Below, one piece after another: positions 54,659 through 63,742 of a stretch of 64,000 bases of DNA (its first letter is position 1; each line of letters opens with the position of its first letter). The DNA lies in contig JAHLLR010000005.1 in the NCBI GenBank assembly GCA_020444075.1, positions 55,360-119,359 of the forward strand, read 5' to 3'. Under the pieces are notes generated by a model, which was given only the letters and a program-made list of their open reading frames with translations, made no database searches and had not been told where the DNA came from. Made by a program: the position numbers and the translations under genes. This DNA is from Deltaproteobacteria bacterium (GTDB lineage: Bacteria; Desulfobacterota; Desulfobacteria; Desulfobacterales; Desulfosarcinaceae).

Positions 54659-55828
54659 TTAGTGGGCGTCGTAGTCCGGGTGTTCATAGAGCACAGGCAT
54701 GCGGGTGACGATAAAACGGTAGATCACGATGCCCAGGGTCACGATAAACACGCTGATGCCGATCTCCATCCAGTGGGGAAAATAGCGCTCGTCGGCGGGC
54801 AGATGCCAATTAAAGGCCACCAGGCAGATGTTGAACCGGTTGATGACGATTCCCAAAACGGTCCAGGCGGCCGTCCAGCGGATCAGGGTGACGTTTTTAT
54901 CCCGTACCCCCACCGCATAGAGAAAGGCCGGCAGCGCTACGAAACCCAACAGTTCCACCAGGTACCAGGCACCGTATCCGGTGGCCAGGTAATGCCAGGT
55001 GTTGCCGGTACTGATACCGATGACCTTGATGATGAAATAGCCGGCCAGCACAAAGGATGCCGCCTTGCCGAAGCCCAGGGGCACGGTGTCCTTTTCCGCC
55101 AGGTGGGCCGCATCCATCTTGTGTGAGAAAAAGCGGTGGGACAGCGTGCTTTCGAAGATTACCATGGACAGCCCGGCGATCACCGCGGTGACGAAAAAAT
55201 AAATGGGCAGATAGGGTGTATACCACAACGGGTGAAGCTTGGATGGCGCGATGAGGAACAGGGCGCCCAGGGAGGACTGGTGCAGGGTGGACAGCACCAC
55301 ACCGAAGATGGTCAGCAGCATGGTCAATTTGACCACGATGTTTCGTGCCCGTTTGAAACCCAGCCACTCCAGAGCTGCCGGGGAGAATTCGACGAAAAGA
55401 ACGGTAAGGTACAGGGCCACGCATGCGGCTACCTCAAAGAGCAGGGAGGTGGTACCGCGCTGCATGATGAACGGGTAGGGCAGGCGCCAGGGGCGGCCCA
55501 CATCGTAGTGCAGGGCCAGGACGACCAGCGCGTAGCCCAGAAAGCCGGTGAGGATGGCCGGCCGCACCGCGGCATGGTAGCGCTTCATCCCGAAGATATA
55601 CACCGCGGCCGAAGTGACGAACCCTCCGGCGGCCAGGGCGACGCCCACCAGCAGGTCGAAGCCGATCCATATGCCCCAGGGGTTGTAATCGGACAGGTTG
55701 GTGACTGCATCCAGCCCCTGGGTAAAGCGCAGGATGGTCAGGATTCCCCCCATCAGCAAAATGGCACCGGCCACGATATTGAACAGTGAGAAGATCGGTT
55801 TTCCCATGGTGGCTGTATTCTCAGACAT
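54659..55828 (-). CDS. hmcC: Hmc complex NrfD-like membrane subunit HmcC
   Basis: A 389-residue integral membrane protein with about ten hydrophobic segments and the NrfD/PsrC/DsrP pattern (NPWGIWIGFDLLVGVALAAG, then HYDVGRPWRLPYP, MVIFESTLSHRFF). NrfD-type subunits exchange electrons with the menaquinone pool or conduct protons. The ATG used follows AGGAGG at eight bases; an upstream ATG 17 codons earlier overlaps hmcB and is less likely. Conserved Asp, Glu and His residues in helices are kept. Confidence 0.88.
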   Translation of the reverse strand: MSENTATMGKPIFSLFNIVAGAILLMGGILTILRFTQGLDAVTNLSDYNPWGIWIGFDLLVGVALAAGGFVTSAAVYIFGMKRYHAAVRPAILTGFLGYALVVLALHYDVGRPWRLPYPFIMQRGTTSLLFEVAACVALYLTVLFVEFSPAALEWLGFKRARNIVVKLTMLLTIFGVVLSTLHQSSLGALFLIAPSKLHPLWYTPYLPIYFFVTAVIAGLSMVIFESTLSHRFFSHKMDAAHLAEKDTVPLGFGKAASFVLAGYFIIKVIGISTGNTWHYLATGYGAWYLVELLGFVALPAFLYAVGVRDKNVTLIRWTAAWTVLGIVINRFNICLVAFNWHLPADERYFPHWMEIGISVFIVTLGIVIYRFIVTRMPVLYEHPDYDAH

Positions 55829-55875
55829 AAAGGAGTCCTCCTGAAAGGTTTCGCCCGGTGCAGCGTAAACACCGG

Positions 55876-56973
55876 TCACTCGTCTTTTTCGTCGCCTGCT
55901 GCGCCTTCCGGTGCCTGCGCTGCCCCTTGGATTTCAGCCACGGCTCGGGCCTTGGCGTCGGCCGCGAGGGCCTCCTTCACGGCCTTTTCAACGGCGGCGG
56001 TCTTTTCCTGTTTGGCTTTTTCCATGGTTGCGTCCAACCGGGCGGCAGCCTGTTCACCGGCTTCGGCCAGGGCGGCCGCCACCGCCTGTGCCTTCTCTTC
56101 GGCGGCGATCTTTTCTTTGCGTTTGCTCATGGCGTAGATGCCGGTAAGCAGCACCGGCCAGAGTCCCACCACCATGGGGACTGCACCCAGAGCGCCGGCT
56201 GTGAGCTCCGGGGCCGGGGTCACGCCCAGATCCATACGCATACCGATGGCGTCGAAGGGCTCGCCGGAGAGATAAAGCCAAGACGTGCCGCCCATCTCCC
56301 GTTCGCCGTAAATATGGTCCACATATTTTTCCGGCCGGCGTACGATGCGCTGCCGGGCGATCTTGAGCAGATCGTCGCGCCTGCCGAATACCAGTGCTTC
56401 GGTGGGACACGATTCGACGCAACCGGGCAGTTTTCCCTCCAGCACACGGGGGTGGCACATGGTGCATTTCATTACTTTAGGCGAAAAGGCGTTGTCGTAT
56501 TCGTAGGTGGGAATCTCAAATGGGCACGCCACCATGCAGTAGCGGCACCCGACGCACACCGACGCGTCATAGACGACGGCGCCCTCTTTGGTCTTTTTGA
56601 ACGCTTGGACGAAGCATACCGAGGCACAGGCGGGCTCCAGGCAATGGTTGCACTGGTTTTTTACAAAAATGGGTCGACCGCCCTTACCCGGTTTTTGGTT
56701 GACCACGGTGTAGGCCTTGGATGTCGTGCGCCGTCGGTTCGTTAGAACGGTGAGATCGGTAAAGGGCACTTCCGGCGCCGGCAGCTCGTTGACAGCGTTG
56801 CAGGCCGCTTCACATCGGCGGCAGCCGATGCACAAGGTGGTGTCGTGAAGCACCGCCATCGAGTCCGGATAGCCTTCGAAATGGTGCGTGGTTGCGGCAG
56901 ACGCTTTGCTGCCGGCGGCGGTCATGCCTGCCGCGCCGATCCAACCGAGAAATTTTCTTCTGGAAAGTGACAT
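55876..56973 (-). CDS. hmcB: Hmc complex periplasmic ferredoxin-like subunit HmcB
   Basis: A 365-residue protein with a Tat signal ([14 protein letters not shown]) and four [4Fe-4S] motifs: [36 protein letters not shown], and the [16 protein letters not shown] group. A transmembrane helix follows near residue 270-288 ([20 protein letters not shown]). The C-terminal 75 residues are almost purely Ala/Lys/Glu and probably form a long helix. It passes electrons from HmcA to the membrane subunits. It is 43 bases downstream of hmcA. Confidence 0.9.
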   Translation of the reverse strand: MSLSRRKFLGWIGAAGMTAAGSKASAATTHHFEGYPDSMAVLHDTTLCIGCRRCEAACNAVNELPAPEVPFTDLTVLTNRRRTTSKAYTVVNQKPGKGGRPIFVKNQCNHCLEPACASVCFVQAFKKTKEGAVVYDASVCVGCRYCMVACPFEIPTYEYDNAFSPKVMKCTMCHPRVLEGKLPGCVESCPTEALVFGRRDDLLKIARQRIVRRPEKYVDHIYGEREMGGTSWLYLSGEPFDAIGMRMDLGVTPAPELTAGALGAVPMVVGLWPVLLTGIYAMSKRKEKIAAEEKAQAVAAALAEAGEQAAARLDATMEKAKQEKTAAVEKAVKEALAADAKARAVAEIQGAAQAPEGAAGDEKDE

Positions 56974-57016
56974 GGTTCACCCTCAACTTGCGGTTTATGG
57001 CCGTAACGACCGGTCC

Positions 57017-58609
57017 CTATCCTTTGTTTTTTTCCACATGGCAGGCATTGCAGTCCCGGGAATCAGGCTTTTCGATTCCCATGACCTGGTGACAGCCGAT
57101 GCACTGCTGGTGGTAGGCACCCACCAGCCCGGGCCTGAAGGCGTTGGCGTCCTCGACCGTGTTGCCATGGCAACTGCTGCACACCGGAGGCTTTTCCGCG
57201 GCCGGGCTGTTATGGTGGCAGCCCTGGCACAAGGTGCCCTTCTCGCTGTGGAAATAGCCCGCCAGCCGGTTGTCCCGGGTTTTGTCGATCAGCGCGTTTA
57301 CAATTTTTCTGTGGGGAAAGGCGGCCGGTTCGAATCGATTCGACAGCATGCCGATGGTCACCTTTTCGGGGATCTGATCGGCGGCAAAGGTTTTTGTCGT
57401 CAGGTCCCGCGTCTGCAGCAGATCTGAGGCCACGTCCATGGTTTCCTGGGCATTGGCCGGATTCACATAAGCGGGAAGCGGTGACATGTGGCAGGCCTTG
57501 CAGGATTGGTTGTCGGGCTTGTCTGTTTTGCCGATGAACCCATGGCAGCCGGCACATTGGGGTGCCTTCTGCTGTTCCTGGTGGCAGCCGATGCAACTGG
57601 CTTGGGATTCTACCCGATGCATGGCCTGAGCCAATTTTACCCCGTCCCCCTCTATCTTGCCGGCATTGGTGTGGCAGTTGCTGCACGACTGCAGGCTGGC
57701 GTGGTGGCAGGCCTTGCAGCTGTCGTTGGTTTTTTCGTGGGAACGGTGGTCGAAGGGAACCGGATCCATGGCCGACCGCCTGACATCTGCCGGCTGGTTT
57801 TCTTCTCCGGTCTTGACCAGGATCACGTCGGGTTGGTTGCGCTTCAGTCGGGGCACCTCCTTTACCACCTCGATCCCCATCTGATAATCGGCATCGTGGC
57901 AACCCACACAACTGACGGGGCCTGCCAGCTGGTTTTTGGCCATGCGTTCCCGATGGCACCCGATGCACTGGAAATGGGATGCTTCCTTCATCACCATGGT
58001 GTTGTCCACCGGGGTGTCCTTATGGCAATAGGCGCAGGATCCTTCCTTGCCTTTGGCATAAACCAGCTGCTTGGCCTGCTTGTCGTATTCGTGGTGACAG
58101 CGCTCACATTTTTCCTCGTTGGCCTTCACATGGCGGTAGTGCAGGGACTTGTCGAAGGCGAGATTCTTCCAGGATGAGGCAACGGCTGGATTCTCCTTAT
58201 GGCACCCCCCGCAGCTCTGAGGTCCGCTCTTTTGGTCTGGCCCGGCCAGTTCGCGGTGGCAGGCAATGCAGTTGACATGGTAGGTGTCGGTCACCGTCTG
58301 CCGATCCGCATCGACCAGACGCTTGAACTTGGGTGACAGGCGTCCTTTTTCGTCGGCCATGTGGCAGGCGTTGCAGTCCCGATTGATCCGCGCCAGTGCT
58401 TCAGTGTGACGGCTGTGGAAAAAGGCCACCGGCGGCCGCTCCAGCGGACCCATGGCTTTCATGGCATCGATGACGATCAGATCCGCCCCCCTTTCAAGGG
58501 GGCCTTCAACCGAGGTCTCCACCTTCACGGCCCCTGCGGCAAACAGAAAAATCATGACCATGGCCAGCAGCCTGCCACCTGTTTTCAAATGAACTGTTCC
58601 TTTCCGCAT
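57017..58609 (-). CDS. hmcA: high-molecular-weight 16-heme cytochrome c HmcA
   Basis: A 530-residue periplasmic multiheme cytochrome. A signal peptide (MRKGTVHLKTGGRLLAMVMI, then FLFAAGA) is followed by sixteen CXXCH motifs, the number known for Desulfovibrio HmcA. Early ones are CNACH, CIACH, CGGCH, CERCH; the last are CIGCH and CNACH. It receives electrons from periplasmic hydrogenase or type I cytochrome c3 and hands them to HmcB-F. The chosen ATG is eight bases after TAAGGA; ATG codons at 58618 and 58687 are weaker. It lies 52 bases after the Rrf2 gene on the same strand. Confidence 0.93.
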   Translation of the reverse strand: MRKGTVHLKTGGRLLAMVMIFLFAAGAVKVETSVEGPLERGADLIVIDAMKAMGPLERPPVAFFHSRHTEALARINRDCNACHMADEKGRLSPKFKRLVDADRQTVTDTYHVNCIACHRELAGPDQKSGPQSCGGCHKENPAVASSWKNLAFDKSLHYRHVKANEEKCERCHHEYDKQAKQLVYAKGKEGSCAYCHKDTPVDNTMVMKEASHFQCIGCHRERMAKNQLAGPVSCVGCHDADYQMGIEVVKEVPRLKRNQPDVILVKTGEENQPADVRRSAMDPVPFDHRSHEKTNDSCKACHHASLQSCSNCHTNAGKIEGDGVKLAQAMHRVESQASCIGCHQEQQKAPQCAGCHGFIGKTDKPDNQSCKACHMSPLPAYVNPANAQETMDVASDLLQTRDLTTKTFAADQIPEKVTIGMLSNRFEPAAFPHRKIVNALIDKTRDNRLAGYFHSEKGTLCQGCHHNSPAAEKPPVCSSCHGNTVEDANAFRPGLVGAYHQQCIGCHQVMGIEKPDSRDCNACHVEKNKG

Positions 58610-58661
58610 CGTTGACATCCTTAGGGTATGCAGTTCTACGGTTCGTGCGGGAAACCCGCCC

Positions 58662-59102
58662 TCATTGCTCACCGGGCCAACCGGCATCCTGCTCCCGGTC
58701 GATCAGGTCCTGAAAAGAGGTCTCATCGTATATATTAAAGGCCGCCTGCTTCACCCGGATCCACATGGATGAAAAGGCGCACCGACCGTCAAACGGGCAA
58801 CTGGTCTTGGAAACGCAGGCAATGCAGTCGGTGACCGGCAGTTCTCGGTTAAGAAACCGCAGCACATCTCCCACCGAAACCTGTCCGGGCGGCTTGACCA
58901 GAAAGTACCCGCCATAAAAGCCGCGTTTGGAATCAACGATACCGCTGGCCTTGAGTTGATTGAGGATGACTTCGAGAAAACGCAGCGGTATGGACTGGGC
59001 GGCGGCAATCTCGGAGATTTTCACCGGCCCCTGGTCCATGTGTTTGGCCAGTTCGAAGATGGCGCGCAGGGCATACTGGTTTTTCTTGGGTGGGACCAGC
59101 AT
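58662..59102 (-). CDS. Rrf2-family regulator 1 (first gene of the hmc transcript)
   Basis: A 146-residue Rrf2-family winged-helix regulator (YALRAIFELAKHMDQGPVKI, IPLRFLEVILNQL, SKRGFYGGYFL). The cluster motif is CX2CX5CX5C (CIACVSKTSCPFDGRC), so a redox-sensitive Fe-S cluster is likely. In Desulfovibrio, rrf2 lies after hmcF; here the gene precedes hmcA by 52 bases. It is divergent from a second Rrf2 gene; between them lie three operator-like repeats. It probably represses or tunes hmc according to redox state. Confidence 0.9.
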   Translation of the reverse strand: MLVPPKKNQYALRAIFELAKHMDQGPVKISEIAAAQSIPLRFLEVILNQLKASGIVDSKRGFYGGYFLVKPPGQVSVGDVLRFLNRELPVTDCIACVSKTSCPFDGRCAFSSMWIRVKQAAFNIYDETSFQDLIDREQDAGWPGEQ

Positions 59103-59116
59103 CCGAGTCTTTCTTG

Positions 59117-59181
59117 ACTGATATTGTCAGTTATTATCTTGACTCATATGATCAGGTTCTTTCCTGACTTTAATAGTCGGG
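59117..59181. promoter_or_regulatory. three evenly spaced TGACT-type operator repeats
   Basis: Just upstream of Rrf2 gene 1 lie three related elements. ACTGA-TATTG-TCAGT (59117-59131) is a perfect inverted repeat. TTGACTCATATGATCAGG (59139-59156) has weaker symmetry around CATATG. CCTGACT-TTAAT-AGTCGGG (59163-59181) is a 6/7 inverted repeat. Their centres are about 24 bases apart. They are probably binding sites of one or both Rrf2 proteins. The rest of the 373-base gap 59103-59475 is AT-rich, with no gene that I can see. Confidence 0.6.
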
Positions 59182-59475
59182 AATATTATTGAATGTCAAT
59201 TATTTTTTTATATTTTTTTTCAGAAATTGAATTAAAATAAAATACAGCATGTTAGAATGATTTTCAGGCGGAAAGAACATAGCGGTTGCCGATTGAAATA
59301 TGGGTAAATGCACAAAAAAGTGATCCGGCAGCATTGCTATTTTTCAGCAAAGCGATTATGTTTTTCAGGGTTATGGAAAGATTCCTCGGTCAACGGGACC
59401 TATCCACGGAAATAGCCGCACCCTCTGTAACGCTTTCAGTGACGGGTTAAAAATATTTCGGGAACCGAGTCAACC

Positions 59476-59910
59476 ATGCTGGTAACCCAAAAAAAACAAT
59501 ATGCCCTGCGCGCCATCTTCGAACTGGCCAGACAACAGGGTGAAGAACCGGTAAAGACATCCTCGATCGCTGAGGCGCAGGCCATACCCCCGCGTTTTCT
59601 GGAGGTGATCATGGGTCAGTTGAAGCGGGCGGGGCTGGTGGATTCCAAACGGGGGTTTTCCGGCGGTTATACGCTTACCCTGGCACCGGATCAGATTTGT
59701 GTGGGGGACATTTTTCGGGCGCTGGACAAAGAGGATAATGCGGAGGTGTGCATGGCCTGCGCCTCCAAGGGCAATTGTCCTTTTTTAGGCGATTGCGTGT
59801 TCATGGAATTATGGGATCAGGCCCAGCGAGCCATGGATGCGGTGTATGATCAGACCACCATCCAGACCCTGATCGATCAGGCACACAAGTTGAGCGACGG
59901 GAACCACTGA
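59476..59910 (+). CDS. Rrf2-family regulator 2 (divergent paralogue)
   Basis: A 144-residue Rrf2-family regulator, similar to the one at 58662 along its whole length (QYALRAIFELARQQGEEPVK, PPRFLEVIMGQLKRAGLVDS). The Cys motif is again CX2CX5CX5C (CMACASKGNCPFLGDC). The two genes are divergent paralogues sharing one control region. They might bind the same sites with different sensitivities. It converges on the receiver-kinase gene ending at 59989. Confidence 0.9.
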   Translation: MLVTQKKQYALRAIFELARQQGEEPVKTSSIAEAQAIPPRFLEVIMGQLKRAGLVDSKRGFSGGYTLTLAPDQICVGDIFRALDKEDNAEVCMACASKGNCPFLGDCVFMELWDQAQRAMDAVYDQTTIQTLIDQAHKLSDGNH

Positions 59911-59988
59911 TGGACCCGGGGATAGGGTTTTAGGCTTGCACGTCCAATTTGCCTCCCTTTACAGCAATCCGACCGGGCCATCCTTTGA

Positions 59989-61125
59989 TCAGGTGTTCTG
60001 CCCCGGCAGATCGATGGTGAAGCATGCCCCTTTTCCGGGCTGGGATGTGACATCGATGGTTCCGTTATGGCGATGAACAATGGTCCGGGTGAGCATGAGT
60101 CCGATTCCCGTTCCCTGCTCGCCCTTGGTGGTAAAAAACCGCTGGAAAAGCCGGGCTTTCGTTCGTTCGTCCATTCCGCAGCACGTATCCGCCACCCGAT
60201 AGCGCACGCCTCCGTCCTTCAAGGCGCTGACGGACAGGGTGATGCGCTGCGTCCCGTCTGCAGGTTCCGTATCCATGCAGGCATCAATGGCATTGGTGAC
60301 CAGGTTCAACAGGCACTGGTGAATACCCACCGGGTCCATCCGGGTCGGCGCCAGTCCGGCCGCTACGTCCAATATCAGATCCATCCCGTGATCCCGTGCT
60401 CGGCCTCGCATCAGGTCGAATACTTCACGGGCGGGTTGCTCGGGATTCACCTGCCGATATTCCAGACGGTCGGTTTTCGCAAAGTTCAACAGGTCCAGGG
60501 AAAGGGTTTTAATCCGGTCTACATTTCCGCGCACCAGCTCCCAGCCCTGCTTGACATACTCGGCATCGTCCGTCTCGATGCCCTTTCCCAGTACGAATAA
60601 TCCTCCGTCCAAGCCGCCGGTGATGTTCTTGATGGTGTGGGAGAGCCCAGCCACCGTCTCCCCCACCGCGGCCAGGCGTTCCGCCTCGATGAGTTGACGG
60701 GATTTCTCTTCCACCAGGAGTTCCAGGTTTTCCGTGTAAGCCCTCAACTGACGTCGCATGTCGATCCGTTCACCGGCCCGCTGCAGGGCAACGGTCAATG
60801 CATCGTCGGATATGGGTTTGCTGATGAAATCGGTCGCCTGGTACTTGAGGCTTTCGATGGCCAGATCCATGTCGCCGTGGCCGGTGAGCATGATCACTTC
60901 CGTTTCCGGGTAACGGTCCTTGATGTCCTTGAGCAGTTCGATGCCATCCATGCCCGGCATCTTGATGTCGGTGAGGATGATGGACGGACGGACGGCTTCC
61001 ATGATTGCCAGGGCAGCAGTTGCGTTTTCCGCCTCATGAACCGTGTATCCCAGATCATTCAGGGAAATGCCCAATACCTTGCGGATGCCTGCTTCGTCGT
61101 CCACTAAAAGAATGTCGCCGGTCAT
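59989..61125 (-). CDS. receiver-histidine kinase hybrid
   Basis: A 378-residue protein: receiver (1-120, D53 in LTDIKMPGMDG), linker helix, dimerisation segment with the likely phospho-His in VAGLSHTIKNITGG, and HATPase (NLVTNAIDAC, GTGIGLM). It is a paralogue of the kinase gene at 48357, without PAS domains. Its start overlaps the end of the larger sensor kinase by four bases (ATGA), so the sensor could phosphorylate this receiver and modulate its kinase part. It lacks a DNA-binding domain, so the output is through a further regulator. Confidence 0.88.
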   Translation of the reverse strand: MTGDILLVDDEAGIRKVLGISLNDLGYTVHEAENATAALAIMEAVRPSIILTDIKMPGMDGIELLKDIKDRYPETEVIMLTGHGDMDLAIESLKYQATDFISKPISDDALTVALQRAGERIDMRRQLRAYTENLELLVEEKSRQLIEAERLAAVGETVAGLSHTIKNITGGLDGGLFVLGKGIETDDAEYVKQGWELVRGNVDRIKTLSLDLLNFAKTDRLEYRQVNPEQPAREVFDLMRGRARDHGMDLILDVAAGLAPTRMDPVGIHQCLLNLVTNAIDACMDTEPADGTQRITLSVSALKDGGVRYRVADTCCGMDERTKARLFQRFFTTKGEQGTGIGLMLTRTIVHRHNGTIDVTSQPGKGACFTIDLPGQNT

Positions 61126-63404
61126 GAAAGCTCTTTCGCCGGGGGAAAATGCAGGTTAAAACACGCGCCGCCGCCGGGATTCTCGGATACATGGATCTTT
61201 CCGCCGCACTCTTTGACGATACTGTAGCTGATGGACAGCCCTAGCCCGGTTCCCTTGCCAACTTTTTTAGTAGTGAAGAAGGGTTCGAATATTTTTCCCC
61301 GGATCGGTTCCGGCACGCCGACCCCCGTGTCACAAACCGACAAGGTGACCGTTTTGGCGTCACTGGTGGTGACCAGTGAGATCATGCGGGGGATGGATTT
61401 GTCCGGCAGCGCTTGGTCAGTTCGTTCTTCGATGGCATCCCGGGCATTAATGAGCAGGTTGATGATCACCTGCTCCAGACGGCTGGGATCGCCCATGATC
61501 CGCGGCAGGTCGGGTTCCGTCTGCCATTCCACGTCGATGCCCCGTACTTTGAGCTGCTGACTGAAGATTTCGAAGGCCCGCTCCAGCACTTCATTGAGGT
61601 GGACCGGTTCCAGGTTGGGATCCGATTTTCTGCCGAACTGGCGCATGTGGTTGATGATCTTGGTGGCCCGCTCCACATGGCTGTCGATCTCTTCGGACAT
61701 GGTCAGCAGAATCTCATCACGGATGGGTTCTTTTCTCTTCAGTTTGCGCATGAAAAAATTACTGGCGGTTTTGATTACGGACAGGGGCTGGTTCAACTCG
61801 TGGGCAACGCCGGTGGCCATCTCCCCGAGTGTGGCCATCTTGCTGGCCTGGATCAGTTGCTGCTCGGCTTCCAAGCGTTTGGTGACGTCACTGATGGTCA
61901 CCAGCAGCACCCGCTGACCGGTATATTCAGACGGGGAGATTCGGATGTCCACATAGAGCAACCGTTGGTCGGCACCCACATGGCGGACTTGGTTCAGCAC
62001 CGCCGTGGTTGCCATGCGGAAGGCCATGGTCGCCCGTTCATCCGGTTCGAATAGATTGATAAAACAGGTGCCGATCAGCCGGTTCCTCTCCAGGCCGTAA
62101 ACCGCCTGAACACTTTTGTTGCAATCCAGAATTTCCAGACTCCGGATTTCCAATACGAATACCGGGTTGGGAATGTTGTTGAAGATGGCGTGATATTTTT
62201 TTTCCGACAGCTCCAGTTTCTCTTCCAGTTGCTTGCGCTCGGAAATGTCCAGGTTCATCTCCATGGCAGCCACGATCTCGCCGGTTTCATTGCGGATGGG
62301 CGAGGTGCGCACGATCCAGTGCTTGACGCTGCCGTCCTTATCAACACCGGTCTCTTCACTGTAATGGGACTGGCCGTCGGCAAAGGTCGCCTCCACCGGA
62401 CAGTCGACGCATTTTTCCGTGCGTCCCTTATAAGCACAGTAGCAATAGTCCCCGGGCTTGGGAGCAAACTTGTCGGCAAACTCGCGGTTGTAGCCGATCA
62501 GCCGGTAGTCCCGGTCCTGAACGGTAATGACGCAGGGGACCATCTCGAACAGGCTCTGGAACTGGTCGCGCTGCTTGTTGAGTTCGCTCTGCTTGCTGTC
62601 GATGGCCGTTCCCATCTGGTTGATGGCCTTGGCCAGCTGCCCCATCTCATCTGCCTGATTGATTTGAACTTTGGATGTATAGATTCCCTTTTCAATGAGG
62701 CGGGTTCCGTCGATGAGTTTTTTAATCGGATATTTTACGAAGCGATAAATAAAAAAGAAAATCATGGTCGATGTGGCCAGAAAAATGAAAACGGCCAGCG
62801 CCACCAGGTTCCTTTCGTATCGAGCCATTTCCAGATCCGCCTCTTCCAGAGATACGACCAGGTCGATGGCACCCAGCACCTTTTTATCCGGGCGATGGAC
62901 ATGACAGGCGTCCGTAGAGCAGCCGGGTTCGTTGTAGACCGGACTGATGATGCCCATCAGCCGATAGCCGCTGTCGGACCTAAAGGTGCGGACCGTTTCG
63001 GCTAGCGCCACCTGGTGTACCGGAGGATCGCTGCGGTGGCAGATGAAGCAGGCCTCGTCCTTTATATTGGTGACTGTGTCAATCTCGGCGTCCTGATTGG
63101 AATACTTGATCTCTCCCTGTTTGTTATAGATACGGATGTTCACGATGTCGTGCTGTTTGGAGATGTTGGTGATGATCTGCTTGATATCGTCCCTGGAGTT
63201 GAGCATCATGGCATAGTGGGTGCCCAGGCGGATGGTGTTGCTCAGTCGCTGGGCGCCGGCGGTAATGTTGTCCACCATCTTTTTCTGCATGTAGCGAAAA
63301 TTGAAAAATCCCCACACGGCGATGGACAGAAGCAGCAGCAATCCGACGATGATCAGAAGCTTGAGCAGCAGGCTTTTGTGAATAATGGCGTTGAGAGAGG
63401 CCAT
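61122..63404 (-). CDS. membrane sensor histidine kinase with c-type-heme-like periplasmic domain
   Basis: A 760-residue sensor. TM1 (about 12-32) and TM2 (about 200-221) flank a periplasmic domain of some 165 residues. It has a CFICH heme motif (C119-H123) and a second, longer CSTDACH (C162-H168), suggesting covalently bound heme. HAMP (about 222-285), PAS 1 (about 290-400, with CYCAYKGRTEKCVDCP), PAS 2 (about 410-520), HisKA with H535 (VAHELNQPL), and HATPase (INLLINARDAI, GTGLGLS) follow. It probably senses redox or a gas ligand in the periplasm. It is first in a two-gene operon near hmc, so control of respiration is the reasonable guess. Confidence 0.87.
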   Translation of the reverse strand: MASLNAIIHKSLLLKLLIIVGLLLLLSIAVWGFFNFRYMQKKMVDNITAGAQRLSNTIRLGTHYAMMLNSRDDIKQIITNISKQHDIVNIRIYNKQGEIKYSNQDAEIDTVTNIKDEACFICHRSDPPVHQVALAETVRTFRSDSGYRLMGIISPVYNEPGCSTDACHVHRPDKKVLGAIDLVVSLEEADLEMARYERNLVALAVFIFLATSTMIFFFIYRFVKYPIKKLIDGTRLIEKGIYTSKVQINQADEMGQLAKAINQMGTAIDSKQSELNKQRDQFQSLFEMVPCVITVQDRDYRLIGYNREFADKFAPKPGDYCYCAYKGRTEKCVDCPVEATFADGQSHYSEETGVDKDGSVKHWIVRTSPIRNETGEIVAAMEMNLDISERKQLEEKLELSEKKYHAIFNNIPNPVFVLEIRSLEILDCNKSVQAVYGLERNRLIGTCFINLFEPDERATMAFRMATTAVLNQVRHVGADQRLLYVDIRISPSEYTGQRVLLVTISDVTKRLEAEQQLIQASKMATLGEMATGVAHELNQPLSVIKTASNFFMRKLKRKEPIRDEILLTMSEEIDSHVERATKIINHMRQFGRKSDPNLEPVHLNEVLERAFEIFSQQLKVRGIDVEWQTEPDLPRIMGDPSRLEQVIINLLINARDAIEERTDQALPDKSIPRMISLVTTSDAKTVTLSVCDTGVGVPEPIRGKIFEPFFTTKKVGKGTGLGLSISYSIVKECGGKIHVSENPGGGACFNLHFPPAKELS

Positions 63405-63683
63405 GGAATTCTTCCGTTGGAGGTTGTCGACTGGAGGAGGCCAATCCGTGTGCTGGAAACATCGGGGAAACGATATCTGAAAAGCCCACGCGGGTCAACA
63501 CAGGGGATGTTTAGCCAAAAACATTCGACTCTCCGAGGTGCTTTTTGAAACGGTTGCCGCCTTGACCGGGGATGCATGGATAGTGGCAAATCCTGCTGGT
63601 TACCGATTTCGAAGATAGGTTAACCTGCGAAATGGCCGGCATCCCGCGGAAGCCGAAGTCCGGTAAAATTAATTCGTTCATTC

Positions 63684-63742
63684 ACATACTGTATGTAATT
63701 CATCTTTTATTCTTGACATAAATCACTGTTTTTCTCTATTGT
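63684..63742 (+). promoter_or_regulatory. candidate promoter and palindrome upstream of acyl-CoA synthetase
   Basis: ACATAC-T-GTATGT (63684-63696) is a perfect inverted repeat. TTGACA (63713-63718) and TATTGT (63737-63742) are separated by 18 bases and resemble a sigma-70 promoter. Both lie in the 510-base gene-free gap 63405-63914 and point to the synthetase gene at 63915. The remainder of the gap contains nothing that I recognise. Confidence 0.45.

Noticed and set aside
52252..56973. Dsr (DsrMKJOP) membrane complex
   Set aside because: The HdrD-like, NrfD-like and ferredoxin-like subunits resemble Dsr proteins, but the 16-heme cytochrome, the tiny HmcD gene and the gene order A-F match Hmc, and no triheme DsrJ is present.
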